A stretch of 5,644 nucleotides of DNA from an uncultured Lachnospiraceae bacterium (GCA_910586555.1 CAJUJY010000107.1:1-5644); one strand, 5' to 3'. Positions 1 through 5,533 are shown, numbered from the stretch's first letter. Made by a program: numbers and translations. Notes: a model not told the origin generated them from the letters alone.

Positions 1-163
1 TTCTTCACAAATACCAAAAAAGATTATAACTGCCAGGTTATTCCCAGAAGGTACAATAAGGAGGGAGCTTGCAGGCATGGTGTTTGTAGCTGCTGTATCT
101 GCTGCCTGTATTGCAATGCTTGTAAATTCATCATATAACCCGTTTTTATATTTCCGCTTTTAG
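1..163 (+). CDS. MBOAT-family membrane O-acyltransferase (AlgI-like), C-terminal end only
   Basis: Only the last 53 codons are present (reading frame starting at base 2), ending in TAG at 161-163. Visible are a basic segment (IPKKIITARLFPEGTIRRE), one hydrophobic membrane helix (AGMVFVAAVSAACIAMLV) and the tail NSSYNPFLYFRF. From family knowledge, a tail of the form SxYNPFIYFRF after a last membrane helix is typical of AlgI/DltB-like MBOAT proteins of Clostridia, which move acyl (usually acetyl) groups across the membrane onto exported polysaccharide. The neighbouring DHHW protein is the usual partner and supports the call. The active-site His of the family lies upstream of the window and cannot be checked. 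The 183-bp gap to the next gene holds no clear terminator, so co-transcription is possible. Confidence 0.75.
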   Translation, partial: SSQIPKKIITARLFPEGTIRRELAGMVFVAAVSAACIAMLVNSSYNPFLYFRF

Positions 164-346
164 AAATATTTTTTCATGTTACAGGAAGGTTCTTTTGTAT
201 GTGTTGTACCAGCAGAGGAATGGTGGAGTGTATAAGAAACTTTAATGCCAGTGGTGTGTTGCAGCTGTATTACTAAAGAGTTACTAATACACTCAGAAAA
301 ATATAAAAGCAGTATTTTCTTTCCTGTTTTAATCAGCGGAGGAGGT

Positions 347-1561
347 ATGGGACTTTTTATGAAGAGATTAAAAATATTTATCATTGTTGAATTTTGTTTT
401 ATTCTGTTTTCCAGCCTGGCAATATCATTGTTTTCTTCTGACAGGAAATTTTCAGATATGGAGAACAGGGAACTGGCACAGAAACCTGTATTTTCAGGAA
501 AATCATTTTTAGATGGCAGATACCAGGACAGTTATGAGGAATGGTTAAATGACCAGTTTTTATGGAGGGATGGATGGTCCTTTGCTGCTACAAATTTGCA
601 GGCAGTATTTGGTAAAAAAGATATTAATGGTGTTTATCTTGGTAAAGATGGCTGTCTTTTAGAAAAATACCAGGAAACAGATTTTGAGCAGGAACAAGTA
701 AATGAAAATACAGGGTATTTATCAAAATTTTTAAATTATGCTGTAAAACATTATGGCAAAGACCATGTGTACTGCATGATGCTTCCGTCAAAGGCAGGGG
801 CATTGCCAGACAGCCTTCCGGTGTTTGCAGGACCATTTGATACTGGGAAAGTACTTAAAGGATTAAAGGACAGTCTGGACGAACCAGATGTTTTACTTGA
901 TGCAGGGGAAATATTAAAGAAACATCAAAAGGAATATATTTATTACCGTACTGACCACCACTGGACTACACTTGGGGCATACTATGCATGGACACAATTT
1001 GCAGAAGCTGCAGGATTGCCTGTGAAGGGGCTTGGATATTACCAGAGGGAAACAGTATTTACTAGATTTTATGGCACTACATATAACAAGGCACATATAG
1101 GAGTAAAACCAGACAGTGTAGAGCTTTTCCATAATCCAGGTGAAAAAGGGATAAATGTGGATATGGATGACGGGAAGCTTATGGCAGGTTCTGTATATTT
1201 TCCAGAAGAGGCAGAAAAGGGATTTAATAAGTATAATATATTTTTCTCTAAAAATACATTTAAGATTGTAGTCACAACAAAGGCTGGTACTGGGAAAAGC
1301 CTTCTGCTGGTTAAAGATTCATTTGCAAACTGTTTTGTACCATTTTTAACTGAGTATTATGACCAGATTATAATGGTTGACTACCGTTATGGAAAAGTCC
1401 CTGTGAAGGATATCATGGAGCAGTATAAAGATATTACTGATGTACTGGTGATGTTTAACACAGAAAAATTTATGCAGAATACAAAATTAAACAGGCTGGC
1501 AGACACGGGAAAGGGTGGGACAGGGATGAAAAAATTCAATCCAGATGATTTTTTAGAATAA
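347..1561 (+). CDS. DHHW-family protein, extracytoplasmic SGNH/AlgJ-AlgX-like partner of MBOAT
   Basis: A 404-residue protein with an N-terminal uncleaved signal anchor (about residues 5-31, KIFIIVEFCFILFSSLAISLF); the rest is predicted to be outside the membrane. Family signatures follow in order: an acidic/aromatic segment with EEWLNDQFLWRDGW (about 64-77), NGVYLGKDGCLLE (94-106), the name-giving RTDHHWTTLGAYYAW (201-215), and LLLVKDSFANCFVPFL (319-334). By analogy with AlgX/AlgJ, Asp203 and His205 of DHHW plus Ser325 of KDSF would form an SGNH-type triad that passes an acyl group to an exported glycan. That assignment is from family knowledge; the motifs themselves are seen. The frame is open back to an ATG at 245, but that start has no Shine-Dalgarno. 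GGAGGAGGT at 338-346 favours ATG 347 (spacing 4 from the first GGAGG) or ATG 359, MKRLKIF (spacing 12). The choice between these two is open. Confidence 0.85.
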   Translation: MGLFMKRLKIFIIVEFCFILFSSLAISLFSSDRKFSDMENRELAQKPVFSGKSFLDGRYQDSYEEWLNDQFLWRDGWSFAATNLQAVFGKKDINGVYLGKDGCLLEKYQETDFEQEQVNENTGYLSKFLNYAVKHYGKDHVYCMMLPSKAGALPDSLPVFAGPFDTGKVLKGLKDSLDEPDVLLDAGEILKKHQKEYIYYRTDHHWTTLGAYYAWTQFAEAAGLPVKGLGYYQRETVFTRFYGTTYNKAHIGVKPDSVELFHNPGEKGINVDMDDGKLMAGSVYFPEEAEKGFNKYNIFFSKNTFKIVVTTKAGTGKSLLLVKDSFANCFVPFLTEYYDQIIMVDYRYGKVPVKDIMEQYKDITDVLVMFNTEKFMQNTKLNRLADTGKGGTGMKKFNPDDFLE

Positions 1562-1590
1562 GTAAAAATATGGCAGAGTTGTAAGTGTAC

Positions 1591-1599
1591 TGTTATAGT
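1591..1599 (+). promoter_or_regulatory. Candidate extended -10 promoter for the leucine-rich-repeat gene
   Basis: TGTTATAGT matches the extended -10 consensus TGNTATAAT at all but one position. It lies in the 88-bp gap before the leucine-rich-repeat gene and would give a 5' leader of roughly 45 nt. No good -35 is seen at 16-18 bp. An alternative is TTGTAA (1579-1584) with a 17-bp spacer and TACATT (1602-1607). Either could give the gene its own transcript, but read-through from the DHHW gene is also possible. Confidence 0.3.
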
Positions 1600-1649
1600 T
1601 TTACATTAGATTACAAATATATTAAAGGAAACGGAAGGAGCATACTATA

Positions 1650-2600
1650 ATGAAACAGATTAAAAAGCAATTACTGAAGGCAGCAGTGCTGTGCCTGGTA
1701 ATGGCAGGGATTACAGCAGTTTCTGCCAGGGCAGGGGCGGAGGAAGGAGATTTTGTAATTAATAATGGTATACTGGAATCTTACAGTGGGAGTGACAATG
1801 AGGTTATTATTCCAGAGAATGTCGAAGAGATTGGGAAAAAAGCTTTCCATAAGAACAAAACAATACAAAAAGTTACTATTTCTGGCAATGTAAAAAAGAT
1901 TGGGAACTATGCATTTTCAGAATGTGCCCTTAAGGAAGTGGTTATCATGAAAGGAACCAGGGAAATTGGCAGGGAAAGCTTTTCTGGCTGCAGGAAATTG
2001 ACAAGAATTACTATTCCTGGTAGTGTGGAGAAGATTGGCAGTTCTGCTTTCTCAGATTGTGCCATTAAAAAATTAGTTATCCCGGAAGGTGTCACAACAA
2101 TGGGCAAGTGGGCTCTTTCTGGACTTGGGAAACTGCAAAGCATTAAACTTCCCAGAAGCCTGAAAAAAATTCCAAAGAATGCTTTTGAAGCAGATACAAG
2201 TTTAAAAAAGGTGGTTATTCCAAAAGGGTGTACTACAATTGGGGACCGTGCCTTTTGGTATTGTCCAAAACTGAAGGAAGTAATAATCCCAGAAGGTGTT
2301 AAAAAAATTGGGGAAGGTGCCTTCAAGGACACAGCTGTAAAAAAAATAACAATACCAAAGAGTGTGTCTGTCCTTGGCAATAAATATGGTGTTTTTACCT
2401 TTTCAGAAACTCCTCAAAGTATAACAGAAATAACCATATTAAACCCTGGATTGAAAGTTAAGAATATATTTGGTGGTATTCCATTACAAAAACCTGTTAC
2501 AATCAAGGGCTATAAAAATTCAACTGCTGACAAGTTTGCCAGTTACATTAACAAAAACCAGGCTAAATTTAAGAAACCAGCTAAGTTTGTTGCTTTATAA
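1650..2600 (+). CDS. Secreted BspA-like leucine-rich-repeat surface protein
   Basis: A 316-residue protein. Residues 1-30 form a classical signal peptide: a basic start (MKQIKKQLLK), a hydrophobic core (AAVLCLVMAGITAV) and likely cleavage after ARAGA. From about residue 50 to 250 there are roughly eight 20-24-residue repeats of the LRR_5/BspA type, for example VIIPENVEEIGKKAFHKN, VTISGNVKKIGNYAFSEC, ITIPGSVEKIGSSAFSDC and VIIPEGVKKIGEGAFKDT. The shared pattern is I.IP..V..IG..AF..C. The tail TIKGYKNSTADKFA (284-297), with a short end in FVAL, is a common ending of such proteins. Members are secreted or surface proteins, often tied to adhesion or protein binding; the ligand here is unknown. 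No LPXTG, membrane anchor or choline-binding repeat is seen, so it is probably released or loosely held. AAGGAG at 1635-1640 with 9-nt spacing supports the start. It follows the DHHW gene by 88 bp on the same strand. Confidence 0.9.
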   Translation: MKQIKKQLLKAAVLCLVMAGITAVSARAGAEEGDFVINNGILESYSGSDNEVIIPENVEEIGKKAFHKNKTIQKVTISGNVKKIGNYAFSECALKEVVIMKGTREIGRESFSGCRKLTRITIPGSVEKIGSSAFSDCAIKKLVIPEGVTTMGKWALSGLGKLQSIKLPRSLKKIPKNAFEADTSLKKVVIPKGCTTIGDRAFWYCPKLKEVIIPEGVKKIGEGAFKDTAVKKITIPKSVSVLGNKYGVFTFSETPQSITEITILNPGLKVKNIFGGIPLQKPVTIKGYKNSTADKFASYINKNQAKFKKPAKFVAL

Positions 2601-2698
2601 AAGGGATAAGATGGCATACATTATTTCTTTGGTTCTGTAAAATTTACCAGCTTTTATTATATGGATTGTTGAAGGGTCCTGACAATAAAAGGATAATG

Positions 2699-2734
2699 TA
2701 CCCCTATATGCGGTGCCGCATATGGGGGTATTTG
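2699..2734. terminator. Strong GC-containing hairpin, probable terminator of the left gene block
   Basis: A near-perfect inverted repeat pairs 2699-2713 with 2716-2730: 15 pairs with one T-G wobble, or 13-14 pairs if a 4-nt loop GTGC is left open. It contains a CCCC/GGGG block and lies about 100 bp after the leucine-rich-repeat stop. The following TATTT is a poor U tract, and the opposite strand is also poor in T. Termination may therefore be weak, or the hairpin may mainly protect the mRNA 3' end. Confidence 0.5.
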
Positions 2735-2820
2735 GATACATATGGCCGGTGTACATTATTGTGTTCTGTATTTTTATAAATTTCCAATTATGTTAAAAAC
2801 TTATGGTGTCCATTGTATGG

Positions 2821-2829
2821 TGCTATAAT
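2821..2829 (+). promoter_or_regulatory. Perfect extended -10 promoter upstream of a broken small gene
   Basis: TGCTATAAT is a full match to the extended -10 TGNTATAAT. The -35 at 17 bp (TTATGG, 2801-2806) is weak, as is usual for extended -10 promoters. Transcription would start near 2836, just before the Shine-Dalgarno-like GGGAAGGA (2844-2851) and the ATG at 2857. The TGTTGA inverted repeat found at three other promoters in this window is absent here. Confidence 0.45.
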
Positions 2830-2856
2830 GTATGTAAAATACAGGGAAGGACCAGT

Positions 2857-3085
2857 ATGTATGGAGAAGTATATACAGAAAGAGTGCAAGAATATGAAAT
2901 AATCCAGTCTGTAATACCTGTATTATAAAGAAACACTGGCAGGACGCCATAACAACTTGGAAAATGAGGCACATACCATCCATATACCAAGGATTGCTAC
3001 ATATGCAAGCAATTTTGGGTCTGATCCCGGCAATGCAAATTCAGCAAAGCCACTAAAGGAAGAGGAAATGCATTATTTGATATAG
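2857..3085 (+). pseudogene. Frameshifted small coding remnant, family not recognised
   Basis: The ATG at 2857 has GGGAAGGA 5 nt upstream and opens a 23-codon frame (MYGEVYTERVQEYEIIQSVI...) that stops at 2926-2928. The next frame is open from 2915 to TAG at 3083-3085 and reads as protein-like sequence, including RHNNLENEAHTIHIPR, ATYASNFGSDPGNANSAK and PLKEEEMHYL. Both frames are open between 2915 and 2925, so one base change there would join them into a product of about 75 residues. This, with the promoter at 2821, suggests a small gene broken by a single indel. I do not recognise the family. Alternatives are an intact 23-residue peptide with a chance open frame after it, or a sequencing error. 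Confidence 0.35.
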
Positions 3086-3171
3086 TCAGTTTGTTATTTA
3101 TATTCTCCTGTTTCTATATTTATTGCTTTTTAAGTTCTTATTTCCAACACTTTCATAGAAATCTATTAAAA

Positions 3172-3203
3172 TGTTGAAATAAATCAACAATATATGATAT
3201 AAT
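3172..3203 (+). promoter_or_regulatory. Promoter of the small-protein operon with operator O1
   Basis: The -35 TTGAAA (3174-3179) and -10 TATAAT (3198-3203) are 18 bp apart, and the -10 is extended (TGATATAAT, 3195-3203). The -35 lies inside the perfect inverted repeat TGTTGA-AATAAA-TCAACA (3172-3189). The same repeat recurs at 5479-5496 and 5522-5539 around the start of an XRE regulator. Binding here would block RNA polymerase. It is the only strong promoter before the two 52-codon genes. Confidence 0.75.
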
Positions 3204-3377
3204 GGCAATATATTTTATAAATTCTCCTGTATGTAGCATCCGCTTGCTAGGAAATTGGAGGAGGAAGGAAAAAAGGAAAAAGAGAAAATTATGGCAAGTG
3301 GAAACAGGAAAACTCTGCTTGTGATGTAACTTTAAAAGCCTATAATTTTGATTAGATTTATGGATAACAGGCAATTC

Positions 3378-3398
3378 TAACAGGGGGACTGTTATTTT
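3378..3398 (+). terminator. Weak terminator-like hairpin in the leader (possible attenuator)
   Basis: TAACAG (3378-3383) pairs perfectly with CTGTTA (3389-3394) around a 5-nt GGGGA loop, and TTTT follows directly. The stem is only 6 bp with 2 G-C pairs, so on its own it is weak. It stands 59 bp before the first small gene, where an attenuator would act. No clear anti-terminator pairing was found. Confidence 0.2.
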
Positions 3399-3443
3399 TA
3401 GAAAATGGAAACAGATTAAAATAAATTATAAAATTAATTTCGG

Positions 3444-3452
3444 GGAGGTGAT
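3444..3452 (+). promoter_or_regulatory. Extended Shine-Dalgarno of the first 52-residue gene
   Basis: GGAGGTGAT is complementary to nine consecutive bases of the 16S rRNA 3' end, and the ATG starts 5 nt after its last base. The same extended site precedes the second paralogue (3685-3694), which supports both starts and suggests strong translation. Confidence 0.8.
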
Positions 3453-3456
3453 ATAA

Positions 3457-3615
3457 ATGAAGAAACAGTACATGGAAGACGACAGGATTATTGAAATCTC
3501 GGAGGAGGTCAGGAACATGTCGGAGGAGGAAATTGACAGGCGGATTGCAATTTTTGAAGCAGAAGCAAGAAAGGAAGCTGAAAATATTCCAAAGCCTTCT
3601 TTGTTGGCAATTTAA
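3457..3615 (+). CDS. Acidic 52-residue small protein, first of two tandem paralogues
   Basis: A 52-residue, highly charged protein without a signal peptide or membrane segment: MKKQYMEDDR, then IIEISEEVRNMSEEEIDRR, IAIFEAEARKEAEN, and a short tail IPKPSLLAI. Most of residues 12-42 should be one or two helices; the tail carries two prolines. It aligns without gaps over its whole length to the next gene (30 of 52 residues identical, 28 of 40 from residue 13 on). The differences include many silent codon changes, such as tcg/tca for Ser22, gac/gat for Asp27 and agg/cga for Arg28. That is a mark of selection on the protein and shows the frame is real. It is probably cytosolic. I do not recognise a named family and assign no function; a protein-binding adaptor, a peptide precursor or an antitoxin-like factor are all possible. 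It is transcribed from the operator-bearing promoter at 3172-3203. Confidence 0.75.
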   Translation: MKKQYMEDDRIIEISEEVRNMSEEEIDRRIAIFEAEARKEAENIPKPSLLAI

Positions 3616-3684
3616 GTGAAAGATATTAGTGAATATTAAAACACGATTAACAAATATTGTTTGATGGGATGTCTGCTATTCTTC

Positions 3685-3694
3685 AGGAGGTGAT
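3685..3694 (+). promoter_or_regulatory. Extended Shine-Dalgarno of the second 52-residue gene
   Basis: AGGAGGTGAT matches the 16S rRNA 3' end over ten bases and sits 3 nt before the ATG at 3698 (7 nt measured from the GGAGG core). It is nearly identical to the site of the first paralogue, although the surrounding intergenic DNA differs. The site is therefore conserved or was duplicated with the gene. Confidence 0.8.
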
Positions 3695-3697
3695 ATT

Positions 3698-3856
3698 ATG
3701 AACGATATAGTCTATGTTTTAGATGATCACTTTGAGATTTCAAAAGAAGTTGAAAATATGTCAGAAGAGGAGCTGGATCGAAGGATAGCAATTTTGGAAA
3801 AGAAAGCTATGGAGGAAGCAAAAAATATTCCAGAACCTTCTTTGTCGCAAATCTAA
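3698..3856 (+). CDS. Acidic 52-residue small protein, second tandem paralogue
   Basis: This protein has exactly the same length as its upstream copy. The sequence is MNDIVYVLDDHF, then EISKEVENMSEEELDRRIAI, LEKKAMEEAKN and IPEPSLSQI. Conserved between the two are EIS.EV.NMSEEE.DRRIAI.E, and NIP.PSL near the end. The first 12 residues are nearly unrelated (only Met1 and Asp9 match), which may separate the two in partner or function. There is no signal peptide, membrane helix or cysteine. It starts 82 bp after the first gene, with no promoter that fits before its ribosome binding site, so the two are probably one operon. A terminator-like hairpin follows 61 bp after the stop. Function unknown; the paralogy is the main evidence that it is a true gene. 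Confidence 0.75.
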   Translation: MNDIVYVLDDHFEISKEVENMSEEELDRRIAILEKKAMEEAKNIPEPSLSQI

Positions 3857-3917
3857 AATAAAATACACTGGCAGCAACAAAGCTTAGTGCAAAAAAGAAA
3901 AATGAATAAATTCAATG

Positions 3918-3948
3918 AACCAAGGAGTAAAATCTTTGGTTTGTTTTT
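3918..3948 (+). terminator. Probable intrinsic terminator of the small-protein operon
   Basis: AACCAAGGA (3918-3926) pairs with TCTTTGGTT (3933-3941), nine pairs including one G-T, around a 6-nt loop. TGTTTTT follows (3942-3948). It lies 61 bp after the second small gene. The stem is only moderately GC-rich, so strength is uncertain. Confidence 0.5.
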
Positions 3949-4520
3949 ATTGAAGAAATTTTTCATAACCAAAGTAAAAAAACTAATGAAAAATAAAAAA
4001 AGGGAAGAGAAGGATTTACTGGAAGCCATTTTTACATTATTAAGTAAGTGTGATATAAACCTGCTGCCCTATAAATTTGACAGATATAGTAAATCTTGTA
4101 TTTGCAGCCATCTCCTTCCTCCTTTTTTTTCGTCTATTTTTCTTCCATGTATCTATCTGATGATACAGATTATCATCATACTTTTTCTGCTGATATTTTC
4201 CAGGTGTGCATGTGCATCAAAAACTTCTGGTGGACAGAAAAAGGTAAAAATGTGTTAAAAATTGAAAAAGGAAGCGGAGGGTCCGGGTGGACTGTATGGT
4301 ATATTTAGAAATAGCATCAGAATGCATATAAAAGCCTCATAGAAACATTTTTGTGGCTTAGATACATGACATGCTTTTTGTGTTAAAAATTGCTATATGG
4401 CAGCAGGCAGTATAAGGTGATGTAATTACATATATTGGCATTGTTATGGGCAACAGAAGAGAAAAAGATAAGGAAAGATAGGGAAGAGGAGGATTTTTTC
4501 TGTTATAGAAATACTTGTAT
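3949..4520. other. About 570 bp with no convincing gene
   Basis: A frame open on the + strand (3887-4258, GTG start) lacks a Shine-Dalgarno, begins before the terminator hairpin, and reads as low-complexity Lys-rich then Ile/Leu/Phe-rich sequence; I do not call it. Purine-rich (about 3984-4016 and 4455-4493) and pyrimidine-rich (about 4111-4146) tracts dominate. A perfect 12-bp palindrome ATGTAATTACAT lies at 4420-4431, and a short imperfect stem pairs AAGCC (4332-4336) with GGCTT (4355-4359). A tiny - strand frame with a good ribosome site (4040-4111) is described under findings. The stretch may be decayed coding DNA. Confidence 0.4.
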
Positions 4521-4521
4521 T

Positions 4522-4557
4522 ATAAAACCTGTACATAGAATTGTACAGGGCTTTTTA
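4522..4557. terminator. Bidirectional intrinsic terminator
   Basis: CCTGTACA (4528-4535) and TGTACAGG (4542-4549) form a perfect 8-bp stem with a 6-nt loop. On the + strand it is followed by GCTTTTT, and on the - strand by TTTTATA. Its main role is probably to end the - strand gene whose stop codon lies at 4601-4603, about 50 bp away. It would also stop transcripts arriving from the left. Confidence 0.75.
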
Positions 4558-4600
4558 AAAGAATATCTTCCTCCTCCCCTTTATCACTATTATAGGCTGT

Positions 4601-5305
4601 TTATTTTACTGCAATTTCTATCACTTGCTCTGCTGTCTGGATGTTGTCAATATTCAGTAAAAGTGTTGGCAGGTCTATACAACCAAAAGATGGCAGTACT
4701 GGTTCACCTGATGATAAAGCAATATTGTTTATCAGCTCATTCTCTTTGCTTTCCCTGATAGCAAAATAACTATATTCATCACTGTTGGTTTCATTGCAGC
4801 TGAATGTCTGGCCAATAATACTGTATTTATGCTGGCAGTTGCTTAATGCAGGTGTCTTTTGGGCTACAATATAGCACCCTTCACAGTTGCCTTTGCTGTC
4901 AGACTGCTGGTGGTCAATTATGGCATAGTAAATATCAGCATTACTGGTGTGGGTATCAAGGCTGATACAGTTCTCAGAGTGCAGAAACAGTTCTGTAAGT
5001 TTCATGGCTCTGCTGTGGCTTAATGGTTTTCTGCTGGCAACAAAACCTGTGTATGCAATATTACTTTGTTCCAGGTATTTCTGGATGTAACCTGTTATTT
5101 TTTCATACAAACAGTTCTGTATTGATTCCAGAATTTTCTTTGTTTCTTCCTGTGTTAATCCTGCATTAAATGAAATGGAATAAATGTTTCCGTCATCCAT
5201 GATTTCAAATCTGTAAGACAAGCCTCTGTTGTAAAGCATGGCTTTTTCTGGTGCATATGTTGCTTGTGTACTTGAGATGTTTTTGTTAAAAGTTTTCTGG
5301 TTCAT
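4601..5305 (-). CDS. Hypothetical protein of 234 residues, divergent from an XRE regulator
   Basis: A complete - strand gene starting at ATG 5305-5303, with GGAGGA (5321-5316) about 10 nt upstream, and ending in TAA at 4603-4601. No signal peptide or membrane helix is seen, so it is probably cytosolic. Visible parts are a polar N-terminus (1-25), a likely strand region (YRFEIMDDGNIYSISFNAGL, 31-50), a helix (TQEETKKILESIQNCLYEK, 51-69), and a mixed central region with CEGC at 141-144. The C-terminal end, LPTLLLNIDNIQTAEQVIEI, reads as a regular helix. Seven cysteines (65, 113, 141, 144, 157, 170, 209) are many for this size; one CXXC pair alone does not prove metal binding. I recognise no family and assign no function. 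Its predicted promoter overlaps operator O2, so it is probably under the same control as the regulator and the two 52-residue genes. Confidence 0.75.
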   Translation of the reverse strand: MNQKTFNKNISSTQATYAPEKAMLYNRGLSYRFEIMDDGNIYSISFNAGLTQEETKKILESIQNCLYEKITGYIQKYLEQSNIAYTGFVASRKPLSHSRAMKLTELFLHSENCISLDTHTSNADIYYAIIDHQQSDSKGNCEGCYIVAQKTPALSNCQHKYSIIGQTFSCNETNSDEYSYFAIRESKENELINNIALSSGEPVLPSFGCIDLPTLLLNIDNIQTAEQVIEIAVK

Positions 5306-5466
5306 AATGAATAATCCTCCTCTATATTTTTAGTACAAAATAAGCATATCATCTGCACTATTGGTTTCATTTTTGCGAAAATGCACTATACAGGGTGGAA
5401 TAGTCCATCCATTTATCTGTGGGATTCAGGATTTATAATTATCACCGTAACAGATGTTTTCAATCA

Positions 5467-5494
5467 ATTATAACATTTTGTTGAATTAAATCAA
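5467..5494 (-). promoter_or_regulatory. Promoter of the 234-residue gene
   Basis: Read on the - strand, the -35 TTGATT (5494-5489) and -10 TATAAT (5472-5467) are 16 bp apart, and the -10 is extended (TGTTATAAT). The -35 lies within operator O2. Transcription would start near 5460, giving a leader of about 155 nt. That leader contains a direct repeat TGCACTAT (5354-5361 and 5382-5389 in + coordinates) around a small hairpin, CATTTT/AAAATG. Confidence 0.6.
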
Positions 5495-5496
5495 CA
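5479..5496. promoter_or_regulatory. Operator O2, inverted repeat in the divergent promoter region
   Basis: TGTTGA-ATTAAA-TCAACA, with the arms extended by flanking T and A bases to 9-bp arms (5476-5484 with 5491-5499). It covers the -35 of the - strand promoter. Its centre is 43 bp from that of O3, about four DNA turns, which would suit co-operative binding or a loop between two dimers. Confidence 0.75.
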
Positions 5497-5504
5497 AAAC
5501 AAGG

Positions 5505-5533
5505 TTAAAATAAAGCATTTATGTTGATATAAT
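5505..5533 (+). promoter_or_regulatory. Promoter of the XRE regulator
   Basis: TTAAAA (5505-5510), a 17-bp spacer and TATAAT (5528-5533) form the promoter. The -10 is extended (TGATATAAT), identical to that of the small-protein operon. The -10 itself is the spacer of operator O3, so binding of the regulator would shut its own gene. Confidence 0.7.

Larger units (their letters stand above)
3210..3456 (+). other. Long untranslated leader of the small-protein operon
   Basis: From the predicted transcription start near 3210, about 247 nt precede the first ATG of the operon. The stretch holds a small stem (TAGCA 3234-3238 with TGCTA 3245-3249), a purine run of about 33 nt (3256-3288), and a possible 12-codon leader frame MASGNRKTLLVM (3291-3329) after AAGGAAAAAGAG. 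It also holds a terminator-like hairpin, listed separately at 3378-3398. No known riboswitch was recognised. The leader peptide is weakly supported. Confidence 0.4.

Noticed and set aside
245..346. N-terminal extension of the DHHW protein from ATG 245
   Set aside because: No Shine-Dalgarno precedes it, the 34 added residues are unlike a membrane-anchor start, and GGAGGAGGT lies just before ATG 347/359.
1907..2380. 157-codon - strand frame inside the leucine-rich-repeat gene
   Set aside because: It is the antisense image of the repeats: its own product is repetitive in the same register. It has no independent support.
3102..3230. Repeated decamer ATTCTCCTGT (3102-3111 and 3221-3230) as a CRISPR or iteron array
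   Set aside because: There are only two copies, 119 bp apart, without regular spacing or symmetry.
3671..3682. TGCTATTCT as a separate promoter for the second 52-residue gene
   Set aside because: Transcription would begin inside the Shine-Dalgarno at 3685-3694, and no -35 is in place.
3887..4258. 123-codon + strand frame with a GTG start
   Set aside because: It has no ribosome site, overlaps the terminator hairpin, and gives a low-complexity Lys- then Ile/Leu-rich product typical of chance frames in AT-rich DNA. A decayed membrane-protein remnant cannot be fully excluded.
4435..4758. 107-codon + strand frame
   Set aside because: It runs through the bidirectional terminator and into the antisense of the 234-residue gene, and has no ribosome site.
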